A stretch of 64,000 nt of DNA from Aquibacillus saliphilus (GTDB lineage: Bacteria; Bacillota; Bacilli; Bacillales; Amphibacillaceae), in NCBI RefSeq assembly GCF_020404745.1, contig NZ_JAIZAP010000001.1, positions 310,001 through 374,000 of the forward strand, read 5' to 3'. Below the pieces are notes generated by a model. The model saw only the letters and a list, made by a program, of their open reading frames with translations. It was not told the origin of the DNA and made no database searches. Made by a program: the position numbers and the translations under genes. Below are positions 16,976 to 25,392 of the stretch, piece by piece (position 1 is the stretch's first letter; every line of letters starts with the position of its first letter).

Positions 16976-18307
16976 TTAATATGTTGATAAGTATTGTTCT
17001 CTTTCCCAAGGGTGTACTTGAGTGCGGAACATGTCCCATTCAATTTCTTTTGCTTCAACAAAGTGTTCGAATAGATGATCGCCTAATGAATTAACAATAA
17101 TTTCATCAGATTTCAATCTTTGAACTGCATCATATAACGTTGCCGGTAAATCTTGAACGCCGTTAGCTTCTCTTTCTTCTTTATCCATAACGTAGATGTT
17201 GCGGTCAACAGCTTCTGGGGCTGCTAGTTTATTTTCGATACCATCTAAACCAGACGCAAGTAATACAGACATTGCAAGATATGGATTAGCTGCAGGGTCT
17301 ACACTACGAACTTCGATTCTAGTACTAAGTCCTCTAGAAGAAGGTACACGGATTAATGGACTTCGGTTTGAACCAGACCAAGCAACATAACAAGGCGCTT
17401 CATATCCTGGTACAAGTCGTTTATAAGAGTTAACAGTTGGATTTGTGACAGCAGTAAAGTTTAGTGCGTGCTTAATAATACCAGCAATAAACTGATAAGC
17501 AGTTTCGCTTAACTGTAGCTCTCCACTCTCATCAAGAAATGTATTCGTTTTGCCTTTAAATAATGACATATTAAAGTGCATACCAGAACCGTTAACTCCA
17601 AACAATGGTTTTGGCATAAATGTAGCATGTAAACCATGTTTTCTAGCAATTGTTTTAACTACCAACTTGAAAGTTTGGATATCATCAGCATGTCTAACTG
17701 CATCAGCATATTTAAAGTCGATTTCGTGCTGACCAGGTGCAACCTCATGGTGAGACGCTTCTACTTCAAATCCCATTTCTTCAAGTTCTAATACGATATC
17801 GCGACGGCAGTTTTCCCCAAGATCAGTTGGAGCGAGATCAAAATAACCACCTTTATCATTTAATTCAAGTGTAGGTTCACCTTTTTCATCAAGTCTGAAA
17901 AGGAAAAACTCTGGCTCTGTTCCAATATTAAATGCAGAGAATCCCATCTCTTCCATTTTCTTAAGGTTACGCTTTAAGTTGTAACGAGGGCAACCTTCAA
18001 ACGGTGTACCATCTGGATTGTATATATCACAAATAAATCGAGCAACTTTCCCTTTTTCTGAAGTCCAAGGGAATACTAAGAAAGTGTTAAGATCCGGATA
18101 TAATTTCATGTCAGATTCTTCGATGCGCACAAATCCCTCAATGGATGAACCATCAAATGCCATTTCATTATCTAATGCCTTGTCTAATTGACTAAGAGGA
18201 ATTTCTACGTTTTTAATTGTTCCAAGCAAATCTGTGAACTGCAACCGTATAAATCTTACATTTTCCTCTTCAATTTGTTTTAGAATCTCTTTTTTCGTCA
18301 AACCCAT
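16976..18307 (-). CDS. glnA: Glutamine synthetase, type I
   Basis: This 443-residue enzyme makes glutamine from glutamate, ammonia and ATP. The beta-grasp domain includes [16 protein letters not shown] and the DGSSIEGF loop. The catalytic domain shows [37 protein letters not shown], and [23 protein letters not shown]. At this length, with a Bacillus-type sequence, it belongs to the GS I-alpha group that is regulated by feedback and by protein contact rather than adenylylation. Feedback-inhibited GS stimulates GlnR repression and sequesters TnrA in B. subtilis. It follows glnR by 24 bases in the usual glnRA operon. Confidence 0.98.
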   Translation of the reverse strand: MGLTKKEILKQIEEENVRFIRLQFTDLLGTIKNVEIPLSQLDKALDNEMAFDGSSIEGFVRIEESDMKLYPDLNTFLVFPWTSEKGKVARFICDIYNPDGTPFEGCPRYNLKRNLKKMEEMGFSAFNIGTEPEFFLFRLDEKGEPTLELNDKGGYFDLAPTDLGENCRRDIVLELEEMGFEVEASHHEVAPGQHEIDFKYADAVRHADDIQTFKLVVKTIARKHGLHATFMPKPLFGVNGSGMHFNMSLFKGKTNTFLDESGELQLSETAYQFIAGIIKHALNFTAVTNPTVNSYKRLVPGYEAPCYVAWSGSNRSPLIRVPSSRGLSTRIEVRSVDPAANPYLAMSVLLASGLDGIENKLAAPEAVDRNIYVMDKEEREANGVQDLPATLYDAVQRLKSDEIIVNSLGDHLFEHFVEAKEIEWDMFRTQVHPWEREQYLSTY

Positions 18308-18331
18308 GTTATCCTCTCCCTTAAATCTTTT

Positions 18332-18727
18332 TTAGTGAAAAAATCTCGATAATTCCCCTTGGCGTAATGAAGCTTTGCCAAGTCGTCCTGTATCAAATAA
18401 TTCTTTGTGCAACATTTTTCTTAATTGTTTATCCGTTAATTCCGGAGCCTTCTCATTTTCATCCATTTGCTTTGTAATTGGTAAATCTTTGATAGAAAGC
18501 ACTTGCTTAATACCTGCTAGATTTATTCCCTTTTCTATCAACTCTTTTATTTCAAGTAGTCGATCAACATCATTAAAGGAAAATAATCGTTGGTTACCAT
18601 TTGTTCTAGCTGGATGAATCAAATTGTGCTCTTCGTAATAACGGATTTGTCTAGCTGTCAAGTTAGTCAAAGATTTGACTATACCTATGGAAAATAAGGG
18701 CATCGAACGTCTATCCATATCGCTCAT
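18332..18727 (-). CDS. glnR: MerR-family nitrogen repressor GlnR
   Basis: This 131-residue regulator has an N-terminal MerR helix-turn-helix (FSIGIVKSLTNLTARQIRYYEEHNLIHPARTNGNQRLFS) and a C-terminal tail ending LRQGELSRFFH. That tail is the autoinhibitory segment that responds to feedback-inhibited glutamine synthetase. Length and both ends match B. subtilis GlnR (135 residues). It heads the glnRA operon behind a consensus promoter. I searched the upstream region for the TGTNA-N7-TNACA operator and saw no clean copy. Confidence 0.96.
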   Translation of the reverse strand: MSDMDRRSMPLFSIGIVKSLTNLTARQIRYYEEHNLIHPARTNGNQRLFSFNDVDRLLEIKELIEKGINLAGIKQVLSIKDLPITKQMDENEKAPELTDKQLRKMLHKELFDTGRLGKASLRQGELSRFFH

Positions 18728-18767
18728 GTTATTGCACCTCTTTCCTACTTAACTTTTCCATAATTTA

Positions 18768-18795
18768 ATTATACATGCGGAAACATAATTGTCAA
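18768..18795 (-). promoter_or_regulatory. SigA promoter of glnRA
   Basis: On the minus strand TTGACA (18795-18790), a 16-base spacer and TATAAT (18773-18768) are both perfect consensus, 41 bases upstream of glnR. Confidence 0.85.
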
Positions 18796-18869
18796 GACGT
18801 GTTAGCTTAGTTTACATCAAAATTTTCTAAATATTCTAGTTATATATATAACTGGATACTGTTTTAGCC

Positions 18870-20144
18870 CTATTTACTCAGTATTTCATTCAATTTTACG
18901 TTAAGTTCCAAAAAATTTTGTTTACTTAAGTCAATAACTGCATCTGTAACAGCAATTTTGACATGCGCATAGATTAATCCACCCTGAACAAAGGCTGTAT
19001 AGGGTGGGCGAATCGGACCATCGGCAGTTAATTCCAAACTTGCACCTTGTATAAACGTTCCTGCAGCCATAATTACTTGATCCTCATATCCAGGCATTGA
19101 TGCTGGATATGGTATAACATGAGAATTAACCGGAGAACCCTTTTGAATAGCTTGACAGAATGCTATCATTTGCTCCGCTGTTTCAAAATTAACCGATTGA
19201 ATTAAGTCTGTTCTTTGATCATCAAAAGCTGGTGAGGTACTAAATCCAAGTACAGAAAGAAAGCGTGAAGTGAATATCGATCCTTTTAATGCTTCTTCCA
19301 CCACATGAGGTGCAAGAAAAAGTCCTTGATACATTTCCTGAAGCATACCAATACTTGCACCTATTTCCTTTCCTAGTCCAGGGGCTGTTAATCTATTTGC
19401 TGCTAACTTCACAAGTTCTTTCTTACCGACTATATAGCCCCCCGCACGTGCAATTCCTCCTCCAGGATTTTTAATTAACGACCCTGCAATTAGGTCAGCG
19501 CCAACATGAGGAGGTTCAATTGTTTCGACAAATTCACCATAACAGTTGTCAACAAAAACAATAATGTTAGGGTTAATATCTTTAACAAACTCAACCATAT
19601 TTTTAATTTGCGTTACTGTAAAAGATGGTCGATTTGCATAACCTTTTGACCTCTGAATTGCTACAACCTTTGTTTTTGTTGATATATTTTTTTTAATATT
19701 CTCCCAATCAACTTCCAAAGTGTTTGTTAAAGGGATTGCTTGATAACTGATATTAAAGTCTCTTAGTGAGCCTTCGTTTGAATGCTTTTCACTTCCAATT
19801 ACGCCTTCTAATGTGTCATATGGTTTTCCTGTAATGTAAAGGAGCTCGTCAAAAGGTCTGAGAATTCCAAATAGAGCAGTTGTTATCGCGTGAGTACCAG
19901 ACACAATTTGAGGTCTAACTAACGCATCTTCCCCACCAAAAATTTCTGCATAGACTGATTCTAAGGTATCTCTTCCGAAATCGTCATACCCGTATCCTGT
20001 TGTTGGATTGAAGTGGCTATCGCTTACTTTTTGGTTTTGAAAAGCATTCAATACTCTTTTTTGGTTTGTTTCAGCTACTCGTTTAACTATTAGAAATTGT
20101 TCATTGATTTCCTGTTCTACTTTTTCGACTAATTGTTCAATCAT
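18870..20144 (-). CDS. ynbB: PLP-dependent Cys/Met-type lyase family protein YnbB
   Basis: This 424-residue protein is a PLP fold-type I enzyme of the aluminium-resistance/YnbB family. An early ATTGYGYDDFGRDTLE-like segment precedes IVSGTHAITTALFG (phosphate-binding loop) and VFVDNCYGEFVE. LIAGSLIKNPGGGIARAGGYIVG holds the Schiff-base lysine (SLIKNPGG). It is related to methionine gamma-lyase and cystathionine enzymes, but the substrate is not established. It starts eight bases after hflX (an AAGGAG site overlaps the hflX end) and the two are surely co-transcribed, as ynbA-ynbB in B. subtilis. Confidence 0.93.
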   Translation of the reverse strand: MIEQLVEKVEQEINEQFLIVKRVAETNQKRVLNAFQNQKVSDSHFNPTTGYGYDDFGRDTLESVYAEIFGGEDALVRPQIVSGTHAITTALFGILRPFDELLYITGKPYDTLEGVIGSEKHSNEGSLRDFNISYQAIPLTNTLEVDWENIKKNISTKTKVVAIQRSKGYANRPSFTVTQIKNMVEFVKDINPNIIVFVDNCYGEFVETIEPPHVGADLIAGSLIKNPGGGIARAGGYIVGKKELVKLAANRLTAPGLGKEIGASIGMLQEMYQGLFLAPHVVEEALKGSIFTSRFLSVLGFSTSPAFDDQRTDLIQSVNFETAEQMIAFCQAIQKGSPVNSHVIPYPASMPGYEDQVIMAAGTFIQGASLELTADGPIRPPYTAFVQGGLIYAHVKIAVTDAVIDLSKQNFLELNVKLNEILSK

Positions 20145-20152
20145 TATTTAAG

Positions 20153-21388
20153 TTATTGCTCCTTCACTAAATATCTTAATGGATGTTTCGGATCGATATG
20201 TCCCTGAATCACATAACCTTCAAGAGGTTCATCAAAATATCGCTCATTAATAATAGTACTGCTATTTAACTGTTGCAATAGCTTCCCGTCTGACGCCGGA
20301 ATAAATGAATTGTACGTTTCCCATTCATCTTTAATCAATTCTTGCATCTTCAACATTACTTTGTTTAAGTCACTTAAATCATAAGCACTTATTGTAATAG
20401 ATGGATGAGAACTAGGAATAAAATCTTCATTAAGTAAATCTTTTTTATTAAAGACTGTTAATGTTGGTATATGGTTTGCTTCTAAACTAGTAAGCAAATG
20501 ATTTACTGTGTGCTGATGTTGCTCCTGGTCAGAATGAGAAGCATCAACTATATGTAAAATAAAATCTGCCTCTGTTACCTCTTCTAAGGTTGAACGAAAA
20601 GCAGCAACCAATGCAGTAGGAAGATCTTGTATAAAACCAACTGTATCTGTAATAATCGCGTCTAAACCACAGGGCAGTTGTAATTGCCTTGTCATTGGGT
20701 CTAAAGTCGCGAAAAGTTGGTTTTCTTCAAGAGAATCACTTTTGGTCAACCGGTTAAATAGGGTTGATTTCCCCGCATTTGTGTAGCCTACTATCGCTAT
20801 TTGAAAGGCTCTGTTTTCCCTTCTACGTTTACGATATTGTTCACGTTGATTCACTACAGTTGTTAATCTTCTTTTAATCTCATCTATTCTTCTACGAATG
20901 TGTCTTTTATCTGATTCTAGTTTTGTTTCACCAGGACCACGTGTACCTATCCCTCCTCCAAGTCGGGATAAAGCGACACCCTGCCCATGTAAGCGAGGGA
21001 GCATGTATTGGTATTGTGCTAACTCAACTTGTAGTTTTCCTTCCTTCGTGTTAGCTCTTAGAGCAAATATATCTAGGATTAATTGACTTCTGTCAATTAC
21101 ACGAACACCTATTCGTTCGGTTAGGTTTCTTAATTGTCCTGCTGATAATTCGTCATTAGAAATTACTAAGTCGATCTCTAATTCTTCAACCGCTGCTTTA
21201 ATCTCTTCAATTTTACCCTCTCCTAAATATAAAGCAGGATGGATTCGTTCGCGTTTCTGCGTAATATTTTTAATTACAGTTCCTTTGGCTGTCTCCGTTA
21301 ATGATTTTAGTTCATCAAGTGAATACTGCAATCGTTCTTCATCTTGCTTTTGATGATGTACTGCCACAATTAAAACTTTTTCCTGCAT
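20153..21388 (-). CDS. hflX: Ribosome-associated GTPase HflX
   Basis: This 411-residue protein has the HflX N-terminal nucleotide-binding domain, then the basic segment SRLGGGIGTRGPGETKLESDKR. The G domain follows: G1 GYTNAGKST at 201-209, G2/G3 region with DTVGFIQDLP, and G4 NKKD. HflX binds the 50S subunit and rescues or splits stalled ribosomes, particularly under stress. Length matches the family. Start ATG at 21388. It lies between spoVK and ynbB as ynbA does in B. subtilis, but three small ORFs are interposed here. Confidence 0.96.
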   Translation of the reverse strand: MQEKVLIVAVHHQKQDEERLQYSLDELKSLTETAKGTVIKNITQKRERIHPALYLGEGKIEEIKAAVEELEIDLVISNDELSAGQLRNLTERIGVRVIDRSQLILDIFALRANTKEGKLQVELAQYQYMLPRLHGQGVALSRLGGGIGTRGPGETKLESDKRHIRRRIDEIKRRLTTVVNQREQYRKRRRENRAFQIAIVGYTNAGKSTLFNRLTKSDSLEENQLFATLDPMTRQLQLPCGLDAIITDTVGFIQDLPTALVAAFRSTLEEVTEADFILHIVDASHSDQEQHQHTVNHLLTSLEANHIPTLTVFNKKDLLNEDFIPSSHPSITISAYDLSDLNKVMLKMQELIKDEWETYNSFIPASDGKLLQQLNSSTIINERYFDEPLEGYVIQGHIDPKHPLRYLVKEQ

Positions 21389-21699
21389 ACTTTACCCTCT
21401 TTCCCTAAAGATGGTTCTTATCTTGGAGTCAATTAAATTATAAATGTTTTTCTATTCTTTTTAATGTGTAAAACAAAGATACTATTGATTAGAAAAAAAT
21501 CATCAATCGAATTTTGGTAATTCAATACCACACTTCGATTGATTTCTAATAAATCTTATTATATCAATACTCCTTAATTATATCTAATATCCGCAACAAC
21601 TAGTGACAAAATCAATGATTGTGATAAAACGAACTAGCAAGCAGTTAGAACCTAAATTAAAGTCCAACTGCTTGTAATCCACAATACATAAACTACTGT
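21389..21699. other. Intergenic region with two hairpins upstream of hflX
   Basis: The region has no gene. It holds the terminator-like hairpin at 21493-21545 and a second inverted repeat (CAAGCAGTT / AACTGCTTG, about 21640-21676) just past the small-gene cluster. The hflX promoter should lie at the low-coordinate end but was not resolved. Confidence 0.6.
21493..21545 (-). terminator. Long hairpin terminator upstream of hflX
   Basis: An outer stem ATCAATCGAA / TTCGATTGAT, an inner TGGTA / TACCA pairing and T7 on the minus strand. It should stop transcripts from the small-gene cluster before hflX. Confidence 0.78.
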
Positions 21700-21852
21700 C
21701 TATAGTCCCCCACAATTTTTAGGTGATTGACTTTTGATGATTTTATCTCTTTCTCCACCATCCGATAATTCTTCAGAAAATTCATGTTCTGACCTTTTGA
21801 TTTTTTTCTGTAGGACCCTTTTTTCTTCTTTCTCATTATTTCTATTCCTCAT
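21700..21852 (-). CDS. Small hydrophilic protein of unknown function (50 residues)
   Basis: An ORF too short for routine calling: ATG at 21852, with CAGGAGA eight bases upstream, and 50 codons to TAG. It is highly charged, with a basic first half (KRVLQKKIKRSEHEF), an acidic middle (SEELSDGGERD) and an SPKNCGGL end. There is no membrane segment. It overlaps the end of the next gene upstream by 11 bases, which argues for translational coupling. I do not recognise the family. Size, charge and the position beside spoVK make a spore-associated protein possible, but nothing in the sequence proves it. Confidence 0.6.
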   Translation of the reverse strand: MRNRNNEKEEKRVLQKKIKRSEHEFSEELSDGGERDKIIKSQSPKNCGGL

Positions 21853-22018
21853 TGTCATTCTCCTGACTTAAATAACTATTCTCCCCAGGTGCATAACTAA
21901 CATTCCGTAAGTTGAACTCTTCTTGACCAGGATAAGTTATTAGGTGTTCTATACTCTTAATATCCCCGTCAGCATTATTTTTTTTATTTGAAAAATATGA
22001 TTTTTTCTCTTCATCCAT
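21842..22018 (-). CDS. Small acidic hydrophilic protein of unknown function (58 residues)
   Basis: The start is ATG at 22018 behind GTGAGGGG; 58 codons to TAG at 21842. The protein is polar and acidic, with MDEEKKSYFSNKKNN at the start, a central SIEHLITYPGQEEFNLRNV stretch and an Asn/Glu-rich end. It overlaps the following gene by 11 bases and follows the preceding one by 16 bases. I do not recognise a family. The organisation suggests a three-gene operon with the ORFs on either side. Confidence 0.6.
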   Translation of the reverse strand: MDEEKKSYFSNKKNNADGDIKSIEHLITYPGQEEFNLRNVSYAPGENSYLSQENDNEE

Positions 22019-22034
22019 TAAAACCCCTCACTTT

Positions 22035-22172
22035 CTATCCTTTTGAACCCGGTCCTTCTTTTGGACGGTTGTGATTACTCCGATTAAATATTTCTTCACC
22101 TTCTGGAAGACTTTCCTTTGGTGTATTATTATTAGTTATTGCCGCACGCTTTTGTCCTTTTCTTTTTTTCAT
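22035..22172 (-). CDS. Small basic SASP-like protein of unknown function (45 residues)
   Basis: The start is ATG at 22172 with a strong GGAGGAG site eight bases upstream; 45 codons to TAG. It is rich in Lys, Arg, Asn and Gly: KKRKGQKRAAITNNN, then PKESLPEGEEIFNRSNH and RPKEGPGSKG. It looks like the minor small acid-soluble spore proteins in size and composition but does not align with SspK, SspL, SspN or SspP as I know them. It is the first gene of the three-ORF cluster between spoVK and hflX. CATACAAT, a possible SigE-type -10 element, lies upstream near 22230-22240, but without a supporting -35. Confidence 0.62.
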   Translation of the reverse strand: MKKRKGQKRAAITNNNTPKESLPEGEEIFNRSNHNRPKEGPGSKG

Positions 22173-22370
22173 ATAACTCCTCCTTTTCTTGTTAGCTTTT
22201 GCTTAACTTCATCTGATAGACAAGGAAATAATTGTATGACGCATGAAAAAAACTGGTAAGATAAATTTACATGTAGACATAATTTTAATACTTATCAGTG
22301 GATGTAATGTTAGATCATAAGCGAAAACTTAGTGCAAGAGCATACAGATAATTCTGATGTATTATTTGAT

Positions 22371-22413
22371 AAATCAAGACCCTCATACTTTTTGTATAAG
22401 GGCCTTGATTTAT
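22371..22413 (-). terminator. Terminator after spoVK
   Basis: AAATCAAG-x-CCCT and AGGG-x-CTTGATTT arms lie immediately past the spoVK stop codon. Confidence 0.8.
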
Positions 22414-22419
22414 ATCTAT

Positions 22420-23340
22420 CTAATCTAAAGTTAGATCGCTTTTGGTAATTAACATTAATTCTTCAGTTGTGTACTTATTTTTCTTCAATAAACGAACAGC
22501 ATGCTTTCTAACCGACTTCTCTATTGTATTTCGAACAAATCGTGCATTCGAGAAGTTTCTCAAATAATAATCCTGTTTCTGCTTTATTAGATAATCACGT
22601 AACTTCCATTCGGCTTCCTTTGTTAATAGATATTCTCGTTCATGCATCATTTGTTTGGCAATCTCCATTAACTGTTCAACCGAATAATCATCAAAATCCA
22701 ATACGATTGGAAATCGGGAGGCTAAACCAGGATTGAGTGATAAGAAGTGATCCATTTCCGCTGGATAGCCGGCAAGAATTAAGATAAATTCACTGTGGTG
22801 GTCTTCCATATGCTTCACTAAGGTATCTATCGCTTCTTTTCCGAAGTCTTTCTCTCCACCTCTTGCTAATGAGTAGGCTTCATCAATAAACAGCACACCC
22901 CCCATTGCTTTCTCGACCAATTCTCTAGTTTTTTGAGCTGTATGGCCGATATACTCCCCGACGAGATCTGCCCGTTCTGCTTCAATAAAGTGTCCCTTAG
23001 AGATTACGTTCATTTCATAGAATGCTTTAGCAAGTTTTCTAGCTATTGTTGTTTTTCCTGTACCTGGATTACCCTTAAAAAGCATGTGGAGCACTTGATT
23101 TTGTGTTTTCAAACCAACTTGCTCTCGTTTTTGATTAATTTCTATGTTCGCATATATTTCTTTAATCGTTTCTTTTAGGCGGTTCATTCCAATAAAAGAA
23201 GAAAATTCCTGATCAATCCTATAGAATGGGTCCTTACCTTCATCCTTTACATGTGCATCATTTTCAATAATAATGTTTTCTCTTTCATGCAATACAATAT
23301 TAATTTGACCATTTTTTTTGAATGATACTTGAGAATCCAC
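22420..23340 (-). CDS. spoVK: Stage V sporulation protein K, AAA ATPase
   Basis: This 306-residue AAA+ ATPase has the P-loop GNPGTGKTT at 90-98, Walker B in GVLFIDEAYSLARGGEKDFG, then ILAGYPAEMDHFL and GLASRFP, with a helical C-terminal lid. Length is close to B. subtilis SpoVK (322 residues). SpoVK is made in the mother cell and is needed for stage V spore maturation; its substrate is unknown. The start is GTG at 23340 behind GGGGTGG. It has its own terminator and is followed by the small-gene cluster and hflX-ynbB. Confidence 0.95.
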   Translation of the reverse strand: MDSQVSFKKNGQINIVLHERENIIIENDAHVKDEGKDPFYRIDQEFSSFIGMNRLKETIKEIYANIEINQKREQVGLKTQNQVLHMLFKGNPGTGKTTIARKLAKAFYEMNVISKGHFIEAERADLVGEYIGHTAQKTRELVEKAMGGVLFIDEAYSLARGGEKDFGKEAIDTLVKHMEDHHSEFILILAGYPAEMDHFLSLNPGLASRFPIVLDFDDYSVEQLMEIAKQMMHEREYLLTKEAEWKLRDYLIKQKQDYYLRNFSNARFVRNTIEKSVRKHAVRLLKKNKYTTEELMLITKSDLTLD

Positions 23341-23428
23341 GTCACCACCCCTTACTCATCTCATTATACGTATCAACAAGTAAGTTTGTGACATATGCCC
23401 ATTAATTGTTTTTTTATATTAAAAATAG

Positions 23429-23461
23429 AAAAAAGGACGCAAAAATTTGCGTCCTTTTTTT
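23429..23461 (-). terminator. Terminator after hfq
   Basis: GGACGCAAA and TTTGCGTCC arms with A/T tracts on both sides; the minus-strand T-run lies just past the hfq stop codon. Confidence 0.9.
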
Positions 23462-23462
23462 A

Positions 23463-23687
23463 CTATTCCTTCTCTAATGTAACGTTCTTTGCCGGAGCAA
23501 AAGTCGAAATAGCGTGTTTGAAAATTAATTGCTGTTTACCATCAGTGTCAAAAAGAACTGTAAAATTATCAAAGGCTTTCACCGTTCCCCTTAACTGAAA
23601 ACCATTTGTCAAAAACACAGTCACCTGTATTCGATCTTTTCGTAGCTGATTTAGATATTGATCTTGGATATTAACGGATTGAGACAT
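23463..23687 (-). CDS. hfq: RNA chaperone Hfq
   Basis: This 74-residue Sm-fold protein has the Sm1 motif [23 protein letters not shown] and the Sm2 motif [12 protein letters not shown], with the YKHAI-type proximal RNA site seen as FKHAI. Size matches Gram-positive Hfq (73 residues in B. subtilis). It forms a hexamer that binds sRNAs and poly-purine RNA. The gene follows miaA by 37 bases, the usual order. Start ATG at 23687. Confidence 0.98.
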   Translation of the reverse strand: MSQSVNIQDQYLNQLRKDRIQVTVFLTNGFQLRGTVKAFDNFTVLFDTDGKQQLIFKHAISTFAPAKNVTLEKE

Positions 23688-23724
23688 GTTACTTTCCTCC
23701 CTTTTCTATCTGTAGTTATTATTT

Positions 23725-24660
23725 CTATTTTTTTTCAAGCTTTCCTGCAAGATCGTTTAAAATAATTTCAAATTTTTCATTTTTAGTGTCTAATGTAATC
23801 GAATACCAGTCGACATCCATTTTATTTTTAAACCACGTGTACTGTCTTTTGGCATACCTTCTTGAGTTACGTTTTAATAGTTCAACGCATATTTCAAACG
23901 ACTGTTCCCCTTTAAAATAAGGAATAAATTCTTTATAACCGATTGCCTTCATGGATTGAGCATCTTCTAGGCCTAATTCATAGAAATATTTCACTTCTTC
24001 TAATAGGCCTTGCTCTAGCATTATGTCAACACGATTATTAATCCTCTTATACAGTAGCTCTCTATCCATTTCAAGCCCGATTAGTATTGGACGATATGGA
24101 TTATCAACCCGTTGCCTCAGGTGATACTCTGTCATGGTCATGCCGGTTCTATCGTACACCTCTAAGGCTCTAATAACCCTTCGAACATTATTAGGATGTA
24201 TTTTATCAGCTTGGGCTGGATCAATTTTTTTCAATCGTTGATAGACAACGTCAATTCCATCGACATCAATTTGTTTTTCAATTTTATTTTGGTAGGATTC
24301 GTCTCTTTTTTCCTCAGCAAAATTATAACCAAACAATGCTGCTTGCACGTATAGTCCTGTTCCACCTGCAATGATAGGTAAATGGTTGTTTTTACTTATT
24401 AGCTGTATTTTTTGACGAACGTTTTTTTGAAAATCCGCTACTGAAAAAGACTCATCGGGATTTTTTATATTAAGCAGGTGGTGAGGAACTCCTTCTTTCT
24501 CCTCTTCAGTAACCTTAGCCGTACCAATGTCCATCCCTTTATAGATTTGCATAGAGTCGCCACTAATTATTTCACCATTAAACGATTTTGCTATTTCAAT
24601 ACTTAAAGCTGTTTTGCCAACTCCAGTTGGTCCTACAACTCCTACAACTGTTTGTTTCAT
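23725..24660 (-). CDS. miaA: tRNA dimethylallyltransferase MiaA
   Basis: This 311-residue enzyme adds a dimethylallyl group to A37 of tRNAs reading codons that begin with U. P-loop GPTGVGKTA lies at the N-terminus, followed by ISGDSMQIYKGMDIGTAKV, PHHLL, and AGGTGLYVQA; the C-terminal part shows RRYAKRQYTWFKNK. I chose ATG 24660 with AGAGGA upstream; the frame can be extended by 17 codons but these precede the conserved MKQTVVGVVGP start. MiaB (31573-33150), which acts next on the same base, also lies in this window. Confidence 0.97.
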   Translation of the reverse strand: MKQTVVGVVGPTGVGKTALSIEIAKSFNGEIISGDSMQIYKGMDIGTAKVTEEEKEGVPHHLLNIKNPDESFSVADFQKNVRQKIQLISKNNHLPIIAGGTGLYVQAALFGYNFAEEKRDESYQNKIEKQIDVDGIDVVYQRLKKIDPAQADKIHPNNVRRVIRALEVYDRTGMTMTEYHLRQRVDNPYRPILIGLEMDRELLYKRINNRVDIMLEQGLLEEVKYFYELGLEDAQSMKAIGYKEFIPYFKGEQSFEICVELLKRNSRRYAKRQYTWFKNKMDVDWYSITLDTKNEKFEIILNDLAGKLEKK

Positions 24661-24772
24661 ACGATATCCTCTGTTTTTTATTATTATCCAATAAAACATT
24701 ACTAATTTCATTTGATTGTTTTTCCATTATACACCATTAATATTATTTCGCAATTCAATCTAAACCAAAAAA

Positions 24773-24800
24773 CAAGGCTGATAATTAATTATCAGCCTTG
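24773..24800 (-). terminator. Terminator after dps
   Basis: A perfect palindromic stem CAAGGCTGATAAT / ATTATCAGCCTTG lies just past the dps stop codon, with T residues on the minus strand. Confidence 0.8.
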
Positions 24801-24806
24801 TACAGG

Positions 24807-25259
24807 TTATTCAAATGCAATATACGCTCTTAGCATCCATACATGTTTTTCGAATCTCCCGCGAATATCATTTAATAAATCTGATGTAGGTTGATCATTA
24901 ATCTCTTCAGCTAATGGTATTCCTGTCTCTTTTATTTCATTAATCATCGTTCTATAATCTTCAGATAGTTGGTTAATAATTTCATTTTCTTTATCATCAG
25001 CTTGCGCCTCTTGTAGGGTAGTTTCTTTGATGAATTTATGCATGGTGGCAAGAGGTTTGCCATCAATCGCTAGGATTCGCTCCGCTACTTCATCTAAATC
25101 TTGAGCAGCTTCATTATATAAATCCTCAAACACTTCATGTAACTTAAAGAAATGTCTACCTTGAACGAACCAATGATAACGATGAAGTTTGATGTATAAG
25201 ACTGCAAAGTTTGATAATTCTTGGTTTAGAAAATTAACTAATTTTTGATTTTCTGGCAT
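24807..25259 (-). CDS. dps: Dps-family DNA-protection/iron-storage protein
   Basis: This 150-residue ferritin-like four-helix protein has the intersubunit ferroxidase ligands of Dps: His29 in RYHWFVQG, His41 in FKLHEVFEDLY, and Asp56 and Glu60 in DLDEVAERI. Length is typical. Dps dodecamers oxidise and store iron with peroxide and shield DNA. In Bacillus such genes (mrgA, dps) are under PerR or SigB control. No PerR box was recognised. A 12-bp stem in the leader includes part of the start codon (25258-25315). It sits between mutL and miaA, where B. subtilis has no dps gene. Confidence 0.92.
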   Translation of the reverse strand: MPENQKLVNFLNQELSNFAVLYIKLHRYHWFVQGRHFFKLHEVFEDLYNEAAQDLDEVAERILAIDGKPLATMHKFIKETTLQEAQADDKENEIINQLSEDYRTMINEIKETGIPLAEEINDQPTSDLLNDIRGRFEKHVWMLRAYIAFE

Positions 25260-25315
25260 AAAGCACCTAACCTTTCCTTAATTCATTTGTACTATTCTTT
25301 AGCTAGGTGCTTTAT
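25258..25315 (-). promoter_or_regulatory. Leader hairpin reaching into the dps start codon
   Basis: 12-base arms 25304-25315 and 25258-25269 are perfectly complementary (ATAAAGCACCTA / TAGGTGCTTTAT on the minus strand) around a 34-base loop. The 3' arm takes in the A and T of the dps ATG, and the AAGGAAAGG ribosome site sits at the end of the loop. Control of translation is inference. Confidence 0.55.
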
Positions 25316-25392
25316 TTTATACCCTTTTTGAGGGCACATTTACTGATGATCTAATTTTCACTTGTAATTATTACCAAGCTCGTTACCCCGAT

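Noticed and set aside
18728-18869. Possible GlnR operator upstream of glnR
   Set aside because: No copy of TGTNA-N7-TNACA with acceptable match could be found, so only the promoter was annotated.
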